Source: Methanomicrobium sp. W14
Lineage (GTDB): Archaea; Halobacteriota; Methanomicrobia; Methanomicrobiales; Methanomicrobiaceae
DNA: 64,000 bases
Direction of reading: 5' to 3'
NCBI RefSeq assembly: GCF_017875315.1
Contig: NZ_JAGGMM010000002.1
Coordinates: 496,001-560,000, forward strand
Translations under genes and position numbers: made by a program
The notes under the pieces: model-generated
Seen by the model: the letters and a program-made list of their open reading frames with translations, nothing else
Told to the model about the DNA's origin: nothing
Database searches by the model: none
In this document: positions 9,649 through 18,079 of the stretch, one piece after another
Position numbering within the stretch: the first letter of the stretch is position 1
Layout: each line of letters begins with the position of its first letter

Positions 9649-10914
9649 ATGATAACAAAAGGTTGTGCTGTCCTGAATAAATCAACAGAATATTACGACG
9701 TTATAATAGCCGGAGGCGGACCGTCAGGTCTGTTTTGTGCCGTCAGTGCCTCAGAAGGAAAAAACAGGGTTTTAGTCATTGAAAAAAATGAGATCTGCGG
9801 CAAAAAACTGCTGATATCCGGTCTTTCGCAGTGCAATATCACGCAGAGCGGAGATATTAAAAATTTTTTCATCAAATACGGGGACAAAGAGAAAGGAAAT
9901 TTCCTGAAGCCTTCTCTTTTCAATTTCACAAATGACGATCTTGTAAATTTTTTTAACGAACGCGGCCTCGAAACGGTTGTTGAAAAACAAAACAAAGTTT
10001 TTCCTGTCTCAAAAAAGTCTTCTGACGTCCTTGAAGTTCTGCTTGATGAGTGCTCTGCAAAAAATGTCATTATAAAATGCGGAGAAACGCTGACCAAAGC
10101 TTGTTTTGAAGATAGTTCATTTCTTGTAGAAACTCTGGCCAAAAGATATTCATGCAGAAGTCTTGTTATTGCAACAGGAGGGATTACATACCCTAAAACC
10201 GGCTCTACAGGAGACGGCTATAAAATTGCGGAACATTTTGGTCATACTGTGAAAAAAGCATCTCCTGCCCTGTGTCCTGTATATGTCCGCGACAATCACT
10301 TCGCATGTTTAAGCGGAATCTCTTTTAAAAATGCAGGCATCTCTTTATACCGCCGCAATAAAAAGGAAAAAGAGCTTTTTGGTGACATTCTCTTTACTCA
10401 CAGGGGTCTTTCCGGTCCCGGAATTCTTCACATCTCAAGATATGCAGAACCAGGTGACACCATAAAAATTTCTTTTATCGGGAAAATTAGAAAAGAGGAT
10501 TTTTTAAAGGATTTTACGGAAAAGATATCTTTAAACGGGACAAAATCCGTAAAGTCGGTAATAACAGGGTACGGCCTTTATGAAAGGTTTGCGAGAAGGA
10601 TACTGGATCTTCTTGAAATAAAGCATGATCAAAAATGTGCGCATCTTTCAAAAAGCAAAAGAAATGATATATCTGAGGGAATCTGTGACCATCCTTTTGT
10701 AATCGATTCAATCGGAGGTCTGAATGAGGGTATGGTCACAAAAGGCGGTGTTGACTTGAAAGAGGTTAATCCGAAGACAATGGAATCCAGAATCTGCAGA
10801 AATTTATATTTTACAGGAGAAGTTCTTGATATCGACGGTGACACCGGAGGTTACAACCTTCAGGCTGCGTTTTCAACTGGATATCTTGCAGGGCAGAACA
10901 TAAGCTCAAATTAA
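9649..10914 (+). CDS. BaiN/HI0933-family FAD-dependent oxidoreductase
   Basis: A 421-residue flavoprotein of the HI0933/YhiN/BaiN family. A dinucleotide-binding GGGPSG motif sits near residue 22, followed by EKNEICGKKLLISG and the family signature SQCNIT. ATGGITYPKTGSTGDGY lies mid-protein, and the C-terminal FTGEVLDIDGDTGGYNLQAAF motif closes the FAD site. Family members reduce C=C bonds in some substrates, but the natural substrate here is unknown. It is divergent from the polyamine fusion with 78 bases between them. A TATA-like TTTATAATG about 20 bases before the ATG suggests a leaderless transcript. Confidence 0.9.
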   Translation: MITKGCAVLNKSTEYYDVIIAGGGPSGLFCAVSASEGKNRVLVIEKNEICGKKLLISGLSQCNITQSGDIKNFFIKYGDKEKGNFLKPSLFNFTNDDLVNFFNERGLETVVEKQNKVFPVSKKSSDVLEVLLDECSAKNVIIKCGETLTKACFEDSSFLVETLAKRYSCRSLVIATGGITYPKTGSTGDGYKIAEHFGHTVKKASPALCPVYVRDNHFACLSGISFKNAGISLYRRNKKEKELFGDILFTHRGLSGPGILHISRYAEPGDTIKISFIGKIRKEDFLKDFTEKISLNGTKSVKSVITGYGLYERFARRILDLLEIKHDQKCAHLSKSKRNDISEGICDHPFVIDSIGGLNEGMVTKGGVDLKEVNPKTMESRICRNLYFTGEVLDIDGDTGGYNLQAAFSTGYLAGQNISSN

Positions 10915-11018
10915 AAAGTCAGAATAATAAATCAATCAAAAATAGATGCATTTGCAAAACTGAAAATACTGCTGTTAAAATACAGCTTTTCTTTTCAGAT
11001 TGTTAAAAAGAATATCAG

Positions 11019-11039
11019 GCAGATACTTTTAGTATCTGC
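11019..11039 (-). terminator. Hairpin overlapping the stop codon of the RRM gene
   Basis: GCAGATAC-TTTTA-GTATCTGC forms a perfect 8-base stem. On the minus strand the RRM stop codon TAA lies in the loop, and a CTTTTT run follows about 12 bases later. This resembles an intrinsic terminator or 3'-end stabiliser. Confidence 0.6.
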
Positions 11040-11292
11040 TGTTGAATTCTCTTCTGGGACGCGGCGGTCTTGCCTCGTCTATTCTCAGTCTGCGGCCTTC
11101 AAATTCAGTCTCGTTGAGTGCCTCTTTTGCCTTTTCGGCTTCTTCGGCAGTGCCCATTTCGACGAATCCAAATCCTTTACGTTCAATAATTTTGACGCTT
11201 TTAACATCACCATATTGAGAAAACAGTTCTTCCAGCTGTTTATCATCCACGGAGTATGTCAGGTTTCCGACATACAGTTTACTGGTTTCCAT
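11029..11292 (-). CDS. Single-RRM RNA-binding protein
   Basis: An 87-residue protein that is almost only an RNA recognition motif. RNP2 is KLYVGNL (residues 5-11) and RNP1 is KGFGFVEM (39-46), with the aromatic residues that stack on RNA in place; EGRRLRIDEARP closes the fold. A short Arg-rich tail (RPPRPRRE) follows, as in cyanobacterial Rbp proteins. It probably binds single-stranded RNA; targets are unknown. RRM domains are scattered in archaea. The mRNA has a ribosome binding site (GGAGACC) and ends in a hairpin at 11019-11039. Confidence 0.93.
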   Translation of the reverse strand: METSKLYVGNLTYSVDDKQLEELFSQYGDVKSVKIIERKGFGFVEMGTAEEAEKAKEALNETEFEGRRLRIDEARPPRPRREFNSRY

Positions 11293-11550
11293 TTTTCAGG
11301 TCTCCTACTATACATATGATTCCATCAGTTATGAAGCAGTAGGTAAAACCGCCTGTTTATGATGTCTTTGTTCGTATCCTTTTTTATGTCCCGGGTCCCG
11401 AAAAGACATGTCCCGGCGTTTATGAGAAGTATCACTGAAACCACGTTTCTGGTGCCGGATTTGCATATTTTTTGGCAATTCCCCGTCCATAAAGAATTTA
11501 CCTGTCCGGTGCCAATCAGTCTTCAAGGATTATTAGAGAGTTGCATTTAT

Positions 11551-13089
11551 ATGGTTAAACTTACCGCGAAACTTCTTGATATTGATTACAAGGGTGTTGT
11601 CTTAAACGAAGGGGATGCCAGGAAAATAGGAGTCCTTGACGGAGACCGCGTCCAGATTATAAGAGAGGGTACGGGGACGTTTGTTCAGGCCTTCGTTGTT
11701 ACAACAAAGACAATATTTCCTGAAGGAAATTTCGGGATATACCTCAAGACCAATAAGAGGCTGAATGCATCCGACGGCGATGAATTTGAGGTGAGGTCCG
11801 CAGACCGGCCTGTGTCTATAGACTTCATAAAAAAGAAGATGGACGGGGAAAAACTGAATTACGACGAGATGAACGTTATTGTGACCGATATTGTAGAAGA
11901 TGTTTTGTCTCCCGGTGAGACCAGTGCGTTTATTACGGGCTCATATATAAACGGGCTTGATATGGACGAAGTTGAGTTTCTGACGCGTTCTATGGTCACA
12001 ACGGGTGAAAAACTCTCGTTTTCGTCACATCCTATTGTCGACAAGCACTCGATAGGCGGCGTTCCCGGAAATAAAATTTCCCTTCTCGTTGTTCCTGTAA
12101 TCGCAGCATCCGGCCTCAAAATACCTAAAACGAGTTCAAGGGCCATTACCGGCGCCGGCGGGACGGCAGACCTCATGGAGGCACTGGCACCCGTGGAGTT
12201 TTCAGCGCAGGAGCTTCAGGTCATGACCGAAAAAACAGGCGGAGCGATTGTCTGGGGAGGGGCGACGAATATCGCTCCTGCTGACGACAGGATAATAATT
12301 TATGAATATCCACTTAAAATAGACGCACGCGGGCAGATGCTTGCAAGTGTTATGGCAAAAAAAATTGCCGCCGGAGCTGACCTTGTCGTAATCGATATTC
12401 CTGTAGGAAGTGAGGCCAAGGTCAGGACCGCTGACGAAGGCAGAAAACTTGCCCGGGAGTTCATAGAGCTTGGAGAAAGGTTCGGGATACGTGTTGAATG
12501 TGCACTTACATATGGGGAAGCCCCCGTCGGGCACTGCATAGGCGTAAACCTGGAGGTCAGAGAAGCGTTGTCGGTCCTTGAAGGGTCGGATGAGCCTGGT
12601 TCTCTTATACAGAAAAGCCTTACAATTGCAGGCATGGCCTTTGAAATGGCTGGGAAAACTCCGGCGGGAATGGGTTTTGAGCTTGCAGAGGAAATTCTGA
12701 AGAGCGGAAAGGCGCTTTCGAAGATGAAGGAGATTATAGCCGTCCAGGGCGGAAACCCGGATGTCACGTCAAATGACTTTAATCCCGGGGAATTTTCCTT
12801 TGAGGTCAACGCTCCCGAGAGCGGTTATGTTGTCGAAATGAAAAACAAAGCCCTTATTTCGATTGCAAGAATTGCCGGTGCACCGCATGACAAGGGTGCG
12901 GGCATTTACATGCACAGGAAGAGAGGCCAGAAGGTAGAGAAGGGGGAACCCATATACACAATATACGCCGACAGAAAATGGCGGCTTGAAAAGGCTATAG
13001 AGCAGGCAAGGCAGCTTATGCCCGTTTTTGTGGAAGGAATGCTCATAGATAAAATTCCGTCAGGCTACTGGCGCAGGACTCCTGAATAA
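11551..13089 (+). CDS. AMP phosphorylase
   Basis: Phosphorolyses AMP (and CMP/UMP in studied members) to the base and ribose-1,5-bisphosphate, the first step of the archaeal AMP-RuBisCO pathway. The 512-residue protein has the archaeal N-terminal domain (about 1-85) before the thymidine-phosphorylase-like core: [30 protein letters not shown] (165-175, phosphate site), [12 protein letters not shown] and the C-terminal [12 protein letters not shown] chose ATG 11551, which gives the expected [12 protein letters not shown] start; the frame is open 192 bases further upstream but that part has no family character. The next enzyme of the pathway is encoded at 16817-17749. Confidence 0.95.
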   Translation: MVKLTAKLLDIDYKGVVLNEGDARKIGVLDGDRVQIIREGTGTFVQAFVVTTKTIFPEGNFGIYLKTNKRLNASDGDEFEVRSADRPVSIDFIKKKMDGEKLNYDEMNVIVTDIVEDVLSPGETSAFITGSYINGLDMDEVEFLTRSMVTTGEKLSFSSHPIVDKHSIGGVPGNKISLLVVPVIAASGLKIPKTSSRAITGAGGTADLMEALAPVEFSAQELQVMTEKTGGAIVWGGATNIAPADDRIIIYEYPLKIDARGQMLASVMAKKIAAGADLVVIDIPVGSEAKVRTADEGRKLAREFIELGERFGIRVECALTYGEAPVGHCIGVNLEVREALSVLEGSDEPGSLIQKSLTIAGMAFEMAGKTPAGMGFELAEEILKSGKALSKMKEIIAVQGGNPDVTSNDFNPGEFSFEVNAPESGYVVEMKNKALISIARIAGAPHDKGAGIYMHRKRGQKVEKGEPIYTIYADRKWRLEKAIEQARQLMPVFVEGMLIDKIPSGYWRRTPE

Positions 13090-13208
13090 TTATTTCAAAT
13101 AATAACTTCTGTTTTTTATCCTGTATGAATATCAACTGCGGTAAAAATTCAATGAATCTTTTTTGCAGTAATTTTTGTTGATTTTTTCAAATGCTTAATC
13201 AAATGTGA

Positions 13209-13220
13209 TTTATAATATAA
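13209..13220 (+). promoter_or_regulatory. TATA box of a leaderless methyltransferase gene
   Basis: TTTATAATATAA lies about 25 bases before the ATG at 13238. That is the spacing expected between an archaeal TATA box and a transcription start, so the mRNA probably begins at or next to the start codon. It also argues against the GTG at 13205, which lies upstream of this box. Confidence 0.6.
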
Positions 13221-13237
13221 AACTGAAAAAACTTTTT

Positions 13238-14086
13238 ATGAATACCCAAAAAAGAGAGCTGAAATATACAATAAACTGGAAGGATGCAAGACAGTCGATA
13301 CTGCACGAGAGGTTCAAAGGCCCGAAACTCTCGTTTGACCCGCAGATAAAGGATAAGGCTGCGTCTGATTTTTCAAAAAGGGTGTCACAGGGTGAATATG
13401 AATATGGTAGAAAAACCGCCGGAATATTCTCGGAATTTATAGATTCATCTGATGAGGTTTTGGAGATAGGGCCAGGCCCCGGGACTGTGACCGTCCCTCT
13501 CAGCAAAATGACCAAAAAGATTACATGTATTGATCTTTCTGCAAGAAACATATCCCACCTTGAAAAAAACCTCAGCGACAACGGGTGCAGAAACGTTGAT
13601 ATTATAAATACCAACTGGCTCAGAACAGACGATGAAAAGTTAAAGGACAAGTATTCTCTTGTTTTCTGTTCACATTTTCTCTGGATGATTCCGGATTTGG
13701 AGGAGCATCTTATTAAAATGGAGAATGCTTCAAAGAAGTACTGTGCAATTGTCCAGCCTGCAGGACGCGGACAGCTGGTAAAGGACGTTTTTGAAAAGAT
13801 TACCGGCCAAAAATACGGCGGCGAGTTTGAGCCTGACGGAGATTATTTTGCTTACGTCATTCTCCGCCAGTGGGGAAGGCTTCTTAATGTAAGCCATTTT
13901 TCGTATACAAGCACCATGACCGCGCAGGAAAAAGCAAGGTCTATTGCATCCTTTATCGGCAGGTTCAGAGAGGTCGACAATGATGTCTTTGAAGAGATAA
14001 AAAAACTGGTCTTTCCGCATGCAGAGGACGGGCTTTTTACGGAGAAGCAGAACGTTGTTGCGATGTGGTGGGATTTAACCGCCTGA
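13238..14086 (+). CDS. Class I SAM-dependent methyltransferase
   Basis: A 282-residue methyltransferase. The SAM-binding motif I is EVLEIGPGPGTVTVPLS (about residue 82-98), followed by ITCIDLSARNISHLEKNL as motif II and FCSHFLWMIPDLE further on. An N-terminal helical segment with WKDARQSILHERF precedes the fold and may help substrate binding. The substrate cannot be read from the sequence. I chose ATG 13238 over the GTG at 13205 because a TATA box sits between them. The gene is alone, convergent with the lipoprotein gene. Confidence 0.85.
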   Translation: MNTQKRELKYTINWKDARQSILHERFKGPKLSFDPQIKDKAASDFSKRVSQGEYEYGRKTAGIFSEFIDSSDEVLEIGPGPGTVTVPLSKMTKKITCIDLSARNISHLEKNLSDNGCRNVDIINTNWLRTDDEKLKDKYSLVFCSHFLWMIPDLEEHLIKMENASKKYCAIVQPAGRGQLVKDVFEKITGQKYGGEFEPDGDYFAYVILRQWGRLLNVSHFSYTSTMTAQEKARSIASFIGRFREVDNDVFEEIKKLVFPHAEDGLFTEKQNVVAMWWDLTA

Positions 14087-14181
14087 TTTTTTTGAGGAAG
14101 AAATAAAAATAGACTATTTTTTTAGAGACCAAAATATTGGGTTTCATTTTTTTCTTATTTATTCATGGTGAAAAATAAGGG

Positions 14182-15456
14182 CTAATATTCTATATCGTTC
14201 ACTTTGCTGTTGTATATCGTTCTTCTGACCCCTTCGACATCATAAGGGTAATTTACAATATACTCATAAACTTCAATGTTTTTCAGGTAATACTCATGAA
14301 TTTCCCTGAATTCATTGGCAAGACCTGAATATTTCAGGTAGTCTGAATCGTACTCCTCCTGGGTATTATAGTACTTTTGAGGGTTGTTCAGTTTTTCTTC
14401 AAGTGTTACTGCCTCATCGTAGATTTCATTGAGTCTTTTCTCAAAATACAAAATTCTGTTTTCAATTTTCTTTTTGTTGCCAACGATATATGCAACGTAA
14501 TTGTAGTTGTTATAACTTCTTCCGTTTTCTCCGATGGGTATTACGACTGCATTTGCATCTTCGTATTCATCAGGATAAAGTCCGATATAGCTTGGGGAGG
14601 TAGCCTCTATAAAGAGGTATTTTCTGCCGTCATCAGACCTGTACATCCTGAAATTGGTATCGCCGCCGGGAATTATTCTTATTCCGGCAACTGCATGCCC
14701 CTGTTTTGGAAACAGAATCAGTGCCACATCATAACCGCTTTTTTCAAGAAGACCTATTAAAAGCATGCTTTTTTCGTCGCAGTCACCGGTTTTGTCGTAA
14801 ATCACTTCTACGGGAAAGCGTGTCCCCTGTGCATAATTGTCATACGGTATCTGCTGGACGAATGCAATAAGGTATTCAAGGTATTCCTCATCGCTGAAAC
14901 TGTTTGCAATTTTGATATGTCTCAGTTTTTTCAGGGTTTCATTCAGGAAAATGTCGTTTTCGGGACCTTCAAAGAATGATTTGTAGTAACTGACCTGAAC
15001 TTCTTCCGGCTCGCGTGCAATATGGAAGGCAAGGCTTTTGTTGGCGTTTGCCGCCCCGTTTAAAACTGACATGTTTACGTCAAATGTCACATCATACTCT
15101 GATTTTTGAAATTTTGTCGTAAAAGTCCTTTTTTCGTATTCATCTTCCTTTGTTTTGTCTGCAATCAACTGCGGGTACAGTGAATTATATCCGTTTTCCT
15201 CAAAACTCTGCGTTTCGTTCTGTGACTCCGTCTTATCCGGGCTGTTGGTATTTTCAGTCTGATTTATAGCAGAAGAAGCGTTTTCATCAATTTCCCGTAA
15301 TATTTTGTTTTCGCTTAAATTTTGCGGCATATAGTCCTGGCTTTTCGTACCGGTGCATCCTGAGGATAATGCGGAGAGAAGAATTAATAAGGCTGTCAAA
15401 ACTGCCGCTGAAAGAAATTTCCTCCGCCTTTGTGCTGAAAAAACTGAAAAGTCCAT
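14182..15456 (-). CDS. Transglutaminase-like lipoprotein
   Basis: A 424-residue surface protein. The N-terminus has basic residues, a hydrophobic stretch and a lipobox LSSGC with C34, so it should be lipid-anchored outside the cell. A low-complexity N/E/T-rich linker follows, then a transglutaminase-like cysteine-protease fold with nucleophile region GDCDEKSMLL and the His in KQGHAVAGIR; the third member is probably the Asp/Glu near FIEATSP. The C-terminal part (about 320-424) looks helical. The start at 15456 gives a proper signal sequence; an upstream alternative at 15531 would add residues without signal character. The substrate is unknown. Confidence 0.8.
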   Translation of the reverse strand: MDFSVFSAQRRRKFLSAAVLTALLILLSALSSGCTGTKSQDYMPQNLSENKILREIDENASSAINQTENTNSPDKTESQNETQSFEENGYNSLYPQLIADKTKEDEYEKRTFTTKFQKSEYDVTFDVNMSVLNGAANANKSLAFHIAREPEEVQVSYYKSFFEGPENDIFLNETLKKLRHIKIANSFSDEEYLEYLIAFVQQIPYDNYAQGTRFPVEVIYDKTGDCDEKSMLLIGLLEKSGYDVALILFPKQGHAVAGIRIIPGGDTNFRMYRSDDGRKYLFIEATSPSYIGLYPDEYEDANAVVIPIGENGRSYNNYNYVAYIVGNKKKIENRILYFEKRLNEIYDEAVTLEEKLNNPQKYYNTQEEYDSDYLKYSGLANEFREIHEYYLKNIEVYEYIVNYPYDVEGVRRTIYNSKVNDIEY

Positions 15457-15534
15457 AATCTTTCTTAAATAAAGATGGATTGCACTTTCTGTATAATAAA
15501 TCTGTCCGGCGATTATTCTGCCGTTGCACAAATC

Positions 15535-15567
15535 GGTTTAATCCTGAAGCTTTTTTTAGTTTTCAGG
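15535..15567 (+). repeat. Copy 1 of a short intergenic repeat (GGTTTAATCCTGAA-CTTTTTT)
   Basis: GGTTTAATCCTGAA, then G, then CTTTTTT; a second copy with A at the variable base lies at 25404-25429. Here the sequence continues to TTTTCAGG, so a weak hairpin between CCTGAA and TTCAGG is possible. It lies between the zinc-ribbon gene end and the lipoprotein gene start. Confidence 0.5.
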
Positions 15568-15615
15568 TAAAATAGATATAAAACCCTGTACCGGATAAAA
15601 AAAGAATTAATTTAT

Positions 15616-15795
15616 TTAATACCTAGGTTTCCTGTATTTTGGCAGGCAGTCCCTGCAGTATACTGGTCTTCCTTCTGTAGGCTTAAATGGAACTTCGCAC
15701 TCTTTTCCGCAATCTGAGCAGACTGCTTTATACATTTCTCTTGGTTCGCGGGGGCCGGAGTTTCTGTGCTGGCCTCCAAAATTTCTTTCACTCAT
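15616..15795 (-). CDS. Small CxxC-x17-CxxC zinc-ribbon protein
   Basis: A 59-residue protein with C-S-D-C, exactly 17 residues, then C-R-D-C, which matches the CxxC-x17-CxxC domain (TIGR04272) known from methanogens and many bacteria. GRPVYCRDC and the Lys/Arg-rich tail fit the family. It should bind one zinc; function is unknown, but the charge suggests nucleic acid or ribosome contact. The ATG at 15795 has GGA about 10 bases upstream; a TTG at 15810 would overlap that site. The gene stands alone. Confidence 0.85.
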   Translation of the reverse strand: MSERNFGGQHRNSGPREPREMYKAVCSDCGKECEVPFKPTEGRPVYCRDCLPKYRKPRY

Positions 15796-15980
15796 TTTTT
15801 TATTTTCCAACAGACTAGGCTGTTATCTATACCTTATGCTATTCTAGTACATATAATTCTGCATTATCACTCAATTATATTATAATGCAAATTTTTAAAA
15901 ATGTGAAAAAAATTTTTCCCTAAAAATATGATTTTATTTACTCTAAATTTTGTTGCAGGCAGCAGGTTTCTCTGACTTAT

Positions 15981-16616
15981 TTATGCAAGGCATTCTATCT
16001 CTTTTATGCGGAGTCTGGATTTAAGTATGCTCGCTTTTATATTTCCTATTTCCTTTGAGTCTTCAGGGTTATTGTTGCATATATTTCTTTTATCAAATGT
16101 CGTAATTTCAAGTGATAGGTTTTCTCTTTCGTAGATCTCAATTATGTCACATAAAAACCGGTACTGGCGGCAGACTGACCTGTACTCATTGATTATACAT
16201 TTGCTGACATCTTTTTTATCGAGTACTTCTGAAAATGCCCGTATTTTATGTGCAGAATCAAAGAACCTGTCTATTTTTTGCCTGAAGACTCTGTGAGTTA
16301 CAGGCTTCATCAGGTAACCGTCTATCATTGCGCCGTATCTTTGGACCTCAGACTGAAGAGGTGTCTTTGCAGTAAGAATTATCACAGGTAAATCTTTTGA
16401 AAAATTCTTCTTCCTGATGTTACCAAGAATTTCCCATCCGTCTTCAGGCTGCATAAGAATGTCCAGCAGAATCAAATCAGGCGTATTTCTTTCCAGTACG
16501 TCCATGCACTCACTCAGATCAGTTGCAGTTACTGGTATATGCCCTGTTATTTCAGTAAATTTTGAATATAATGATAATATGCTGTAGTCGTCATCTATCA
16601 GGAGTATTTTTTTCAT
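15981..16616 (-). CDS. Response regulator with receiver domain and unknown C-terminal region
   Basis: A 211-residue protein. Residues 1-120 are a receiver domain with the acidic pair D8/D9/D10, phosphoacceptor D52 (LILLDIL), T82 and K104 (YLMKP). Residues 120-211 are helical with no recognised output domain and contain several cysteines (SKCIINEYRSVCRQYRFLC and later CNNN). It probably relays a phosphate signal from a histidine kinase to a protein partner. No kinase is adjacent. Confidence 0.88.
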   Translation of the reverse strand: MKKILLIDDDYSILSLYSKFTEITGHIPVTATDLSECMDVLERNTPDLILLDILMQPEDGWEILGNIRKKNFSKDLPVIILTAKTPLQSEVQRYGAMIDGYLMKPVTHRVFRQKIDRFFDSAHKIRAFSEVLDKKDVSKCIINEYRSVCRQYRFLCDIIEIYERENLSLEITTFDKRNICNNNPEDSKEIGNIKASILKSRLRIKEIECLA

Positions 16617-16816
16617 GGGTTTGTCTGTTCTCCCAGCATAGTCAATTATTTCATTTAACTAATATATTTCTTTTTTCAGGATGAAGTCCTGTGTTGGAAT
16701 AATGGCACCCGAAAGATAGTACAACGCCCGTGATAACAAAAATCCGGTTATTGGCTTTCAACCGTGATAAGTTGTTTTTTTATAAGTATACTGTCATTAT
16801 CTTTAACCGGAAATCT

Positions 16817-17749
16817 ATGTCACTTGCCGATACCGCCCGGAAAATAAAAAACATGGAAATAAGAGGCGCAGGAAGAATTGCACGGACGTGTGCGACTGCT
16901 CTGAAGGAATACTCGGAAAGCCTGAAAACCAGTGATCTGAAGACATTTCAAAAGGAAATGGAATCTGCGGCGGACATTCTTCTGCAGACAAGGCCTACGG
17001 CAGTTTCACTTCCAAACGCTGTTAATATCGTTATGAAAGGAGTGAGAAGTGCAGAGAGCTATGAAGAGGCATTAAACTCTGTCAGAAAAAGTGCCTACGA
17101 TTTCGTTGAGAGTTCTAATGCCGCTGTCAGGCGTATTGCAGAGATCGGTGCAAGGCATATAAGGGACGGGGACGTTATTTTAACCCACTGCAACTCGCAG
17201 GCCGCAATTGCGTGCATCATTGAAGCTCACAGGCAGGGTAAGGATTTTGAGGTCTTTGCAACCGAAGTCCGCCCCAGAAAACAGGGACTTTTAACGATAA
17301 AGGCGTTGTCTGATGCCGGTGTAAAGACAAATTTCATCGTCGATTCTGCGGCCCGTTTTTTTATGAAGCAGGTGACTCTTGTAATTGTCGGTTCTGATGC
17401 CGTTACCGCAAACGGCGCTGTGGTAAACAAAATAGGCACTTCGCAGATAGCCCTTGCAGCTCACGAGGCAAGGACGCCTTTTATAGTTGCAGCCGAGACC
17501 TACAAATTTGCTCCCAGGACGATAACGGGTGAACTTATAAGAATAGAGGAGAGGGATTCCTCGGAAGTCCTTGATAAGTCTGTCTCTTTGACCCTCCCAA
17601 ACGTTACCGTAAGAAATCCTGCATTCGATGTGACCCCTGCAGATTACATCGACCTGATAATAACAGAGCAGGGCGTAATCCCCCCGGAAATGGCTTATAT
17701 TATAATAAAAGAGTCTCTTGGGTGGGAAATAAGTGATTTTGATGTCTGA
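16817..17749 (+). CDS. Ribose-1,5-bisphosphate isomerase
   Basis: Isomerises ribose-1,5-bisphosphate to ribulose-1,5-bisphosphate, the substrate of type III RuBisCO. The 310-residue protein belongs to the eIF2B-related isomerases: RGAGRIARTCATAL near the start, THCNS with C125, ATEVRPRKQGLLT, and VGSDAVTANGAVVNKIGT with D194; these Cys and Asp residues match the catalytic pair known in Thermococcus. I chose ATG 16817 (MSLADTARK), about 30 bases after a TATA-like TTTTTATAAGTA. It is 3.7 kb from the AMP phosphorylase gene on the same strand. RuBisCO is not in the window. Confidence 0.93.
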   Translation: MSLADTARKIKNMEIRGAGRIARTCATALKEYSESLKTSDLKTFQKEMESAADILLQTRPTAVSLPNAVNIVMKGVRSAESYEEALNSVRKSAYDFVESSNAAVRRIAEIGARHIRDGDVILTHCNSQAAIACIIEAHRQGKDFEVFATEVRPRKQGLLTIKALSDAGVKTNFIVDSAARFFMKQVTLVIVGSDAVTANGAVVNKIGTSQIALAAHEARTPFIVAAETYKFAPRTITGELIRIEERDSSEVLDKSVSLTLPNVTVRNPAFDVTPADYIDLIITEQGVIPPEMAYIIIKESLGWEISDFDV

Positions 17750-18079
17750 ATAAAAAAGCCCTGAACTGCGGGAGATATAAATTTACTTATTTTGGTCATT
17801 TTTTTGTCTCGTATAAGGCAAGAGTTCTTTTCGTTTGTTTTGATTTCCGGCAAAGCAGTGATTTCAGATTCACGAACATTTTTAAAAACGGCTGCCACCG
17901 TGTTTGGCCTGTAAAAAATGCTAATCCGGCATTATGCACTTCTTTTCTGCGCGAGTACACTTTCCCTGCTCAAAATATCCTTCTGAATTCATTGATGAAT
18001 GGAAAACAACTGTCCTTCAGCAAAATATTTCCCCTTAAAAAATAACTGAAATTTTTATAGGAAAAAATAAACAAAAGTC
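17750..18079. other. Intergenic region, no gene seen
   Basis: About 330 bases before the broken gene at 18080. A TATA-like ATTTTTATAGG near 18050-18061 could have driven that gene as a leaderless transcript. Nothing else was recognised. Confidence 0.45.

Noticed and set aside
11359-11550. Upstream extension of the AMP phosphorylase frame
   Set aside because: The extra residues have no similarity to the family, and the conserved protein begins at ATG 11551.
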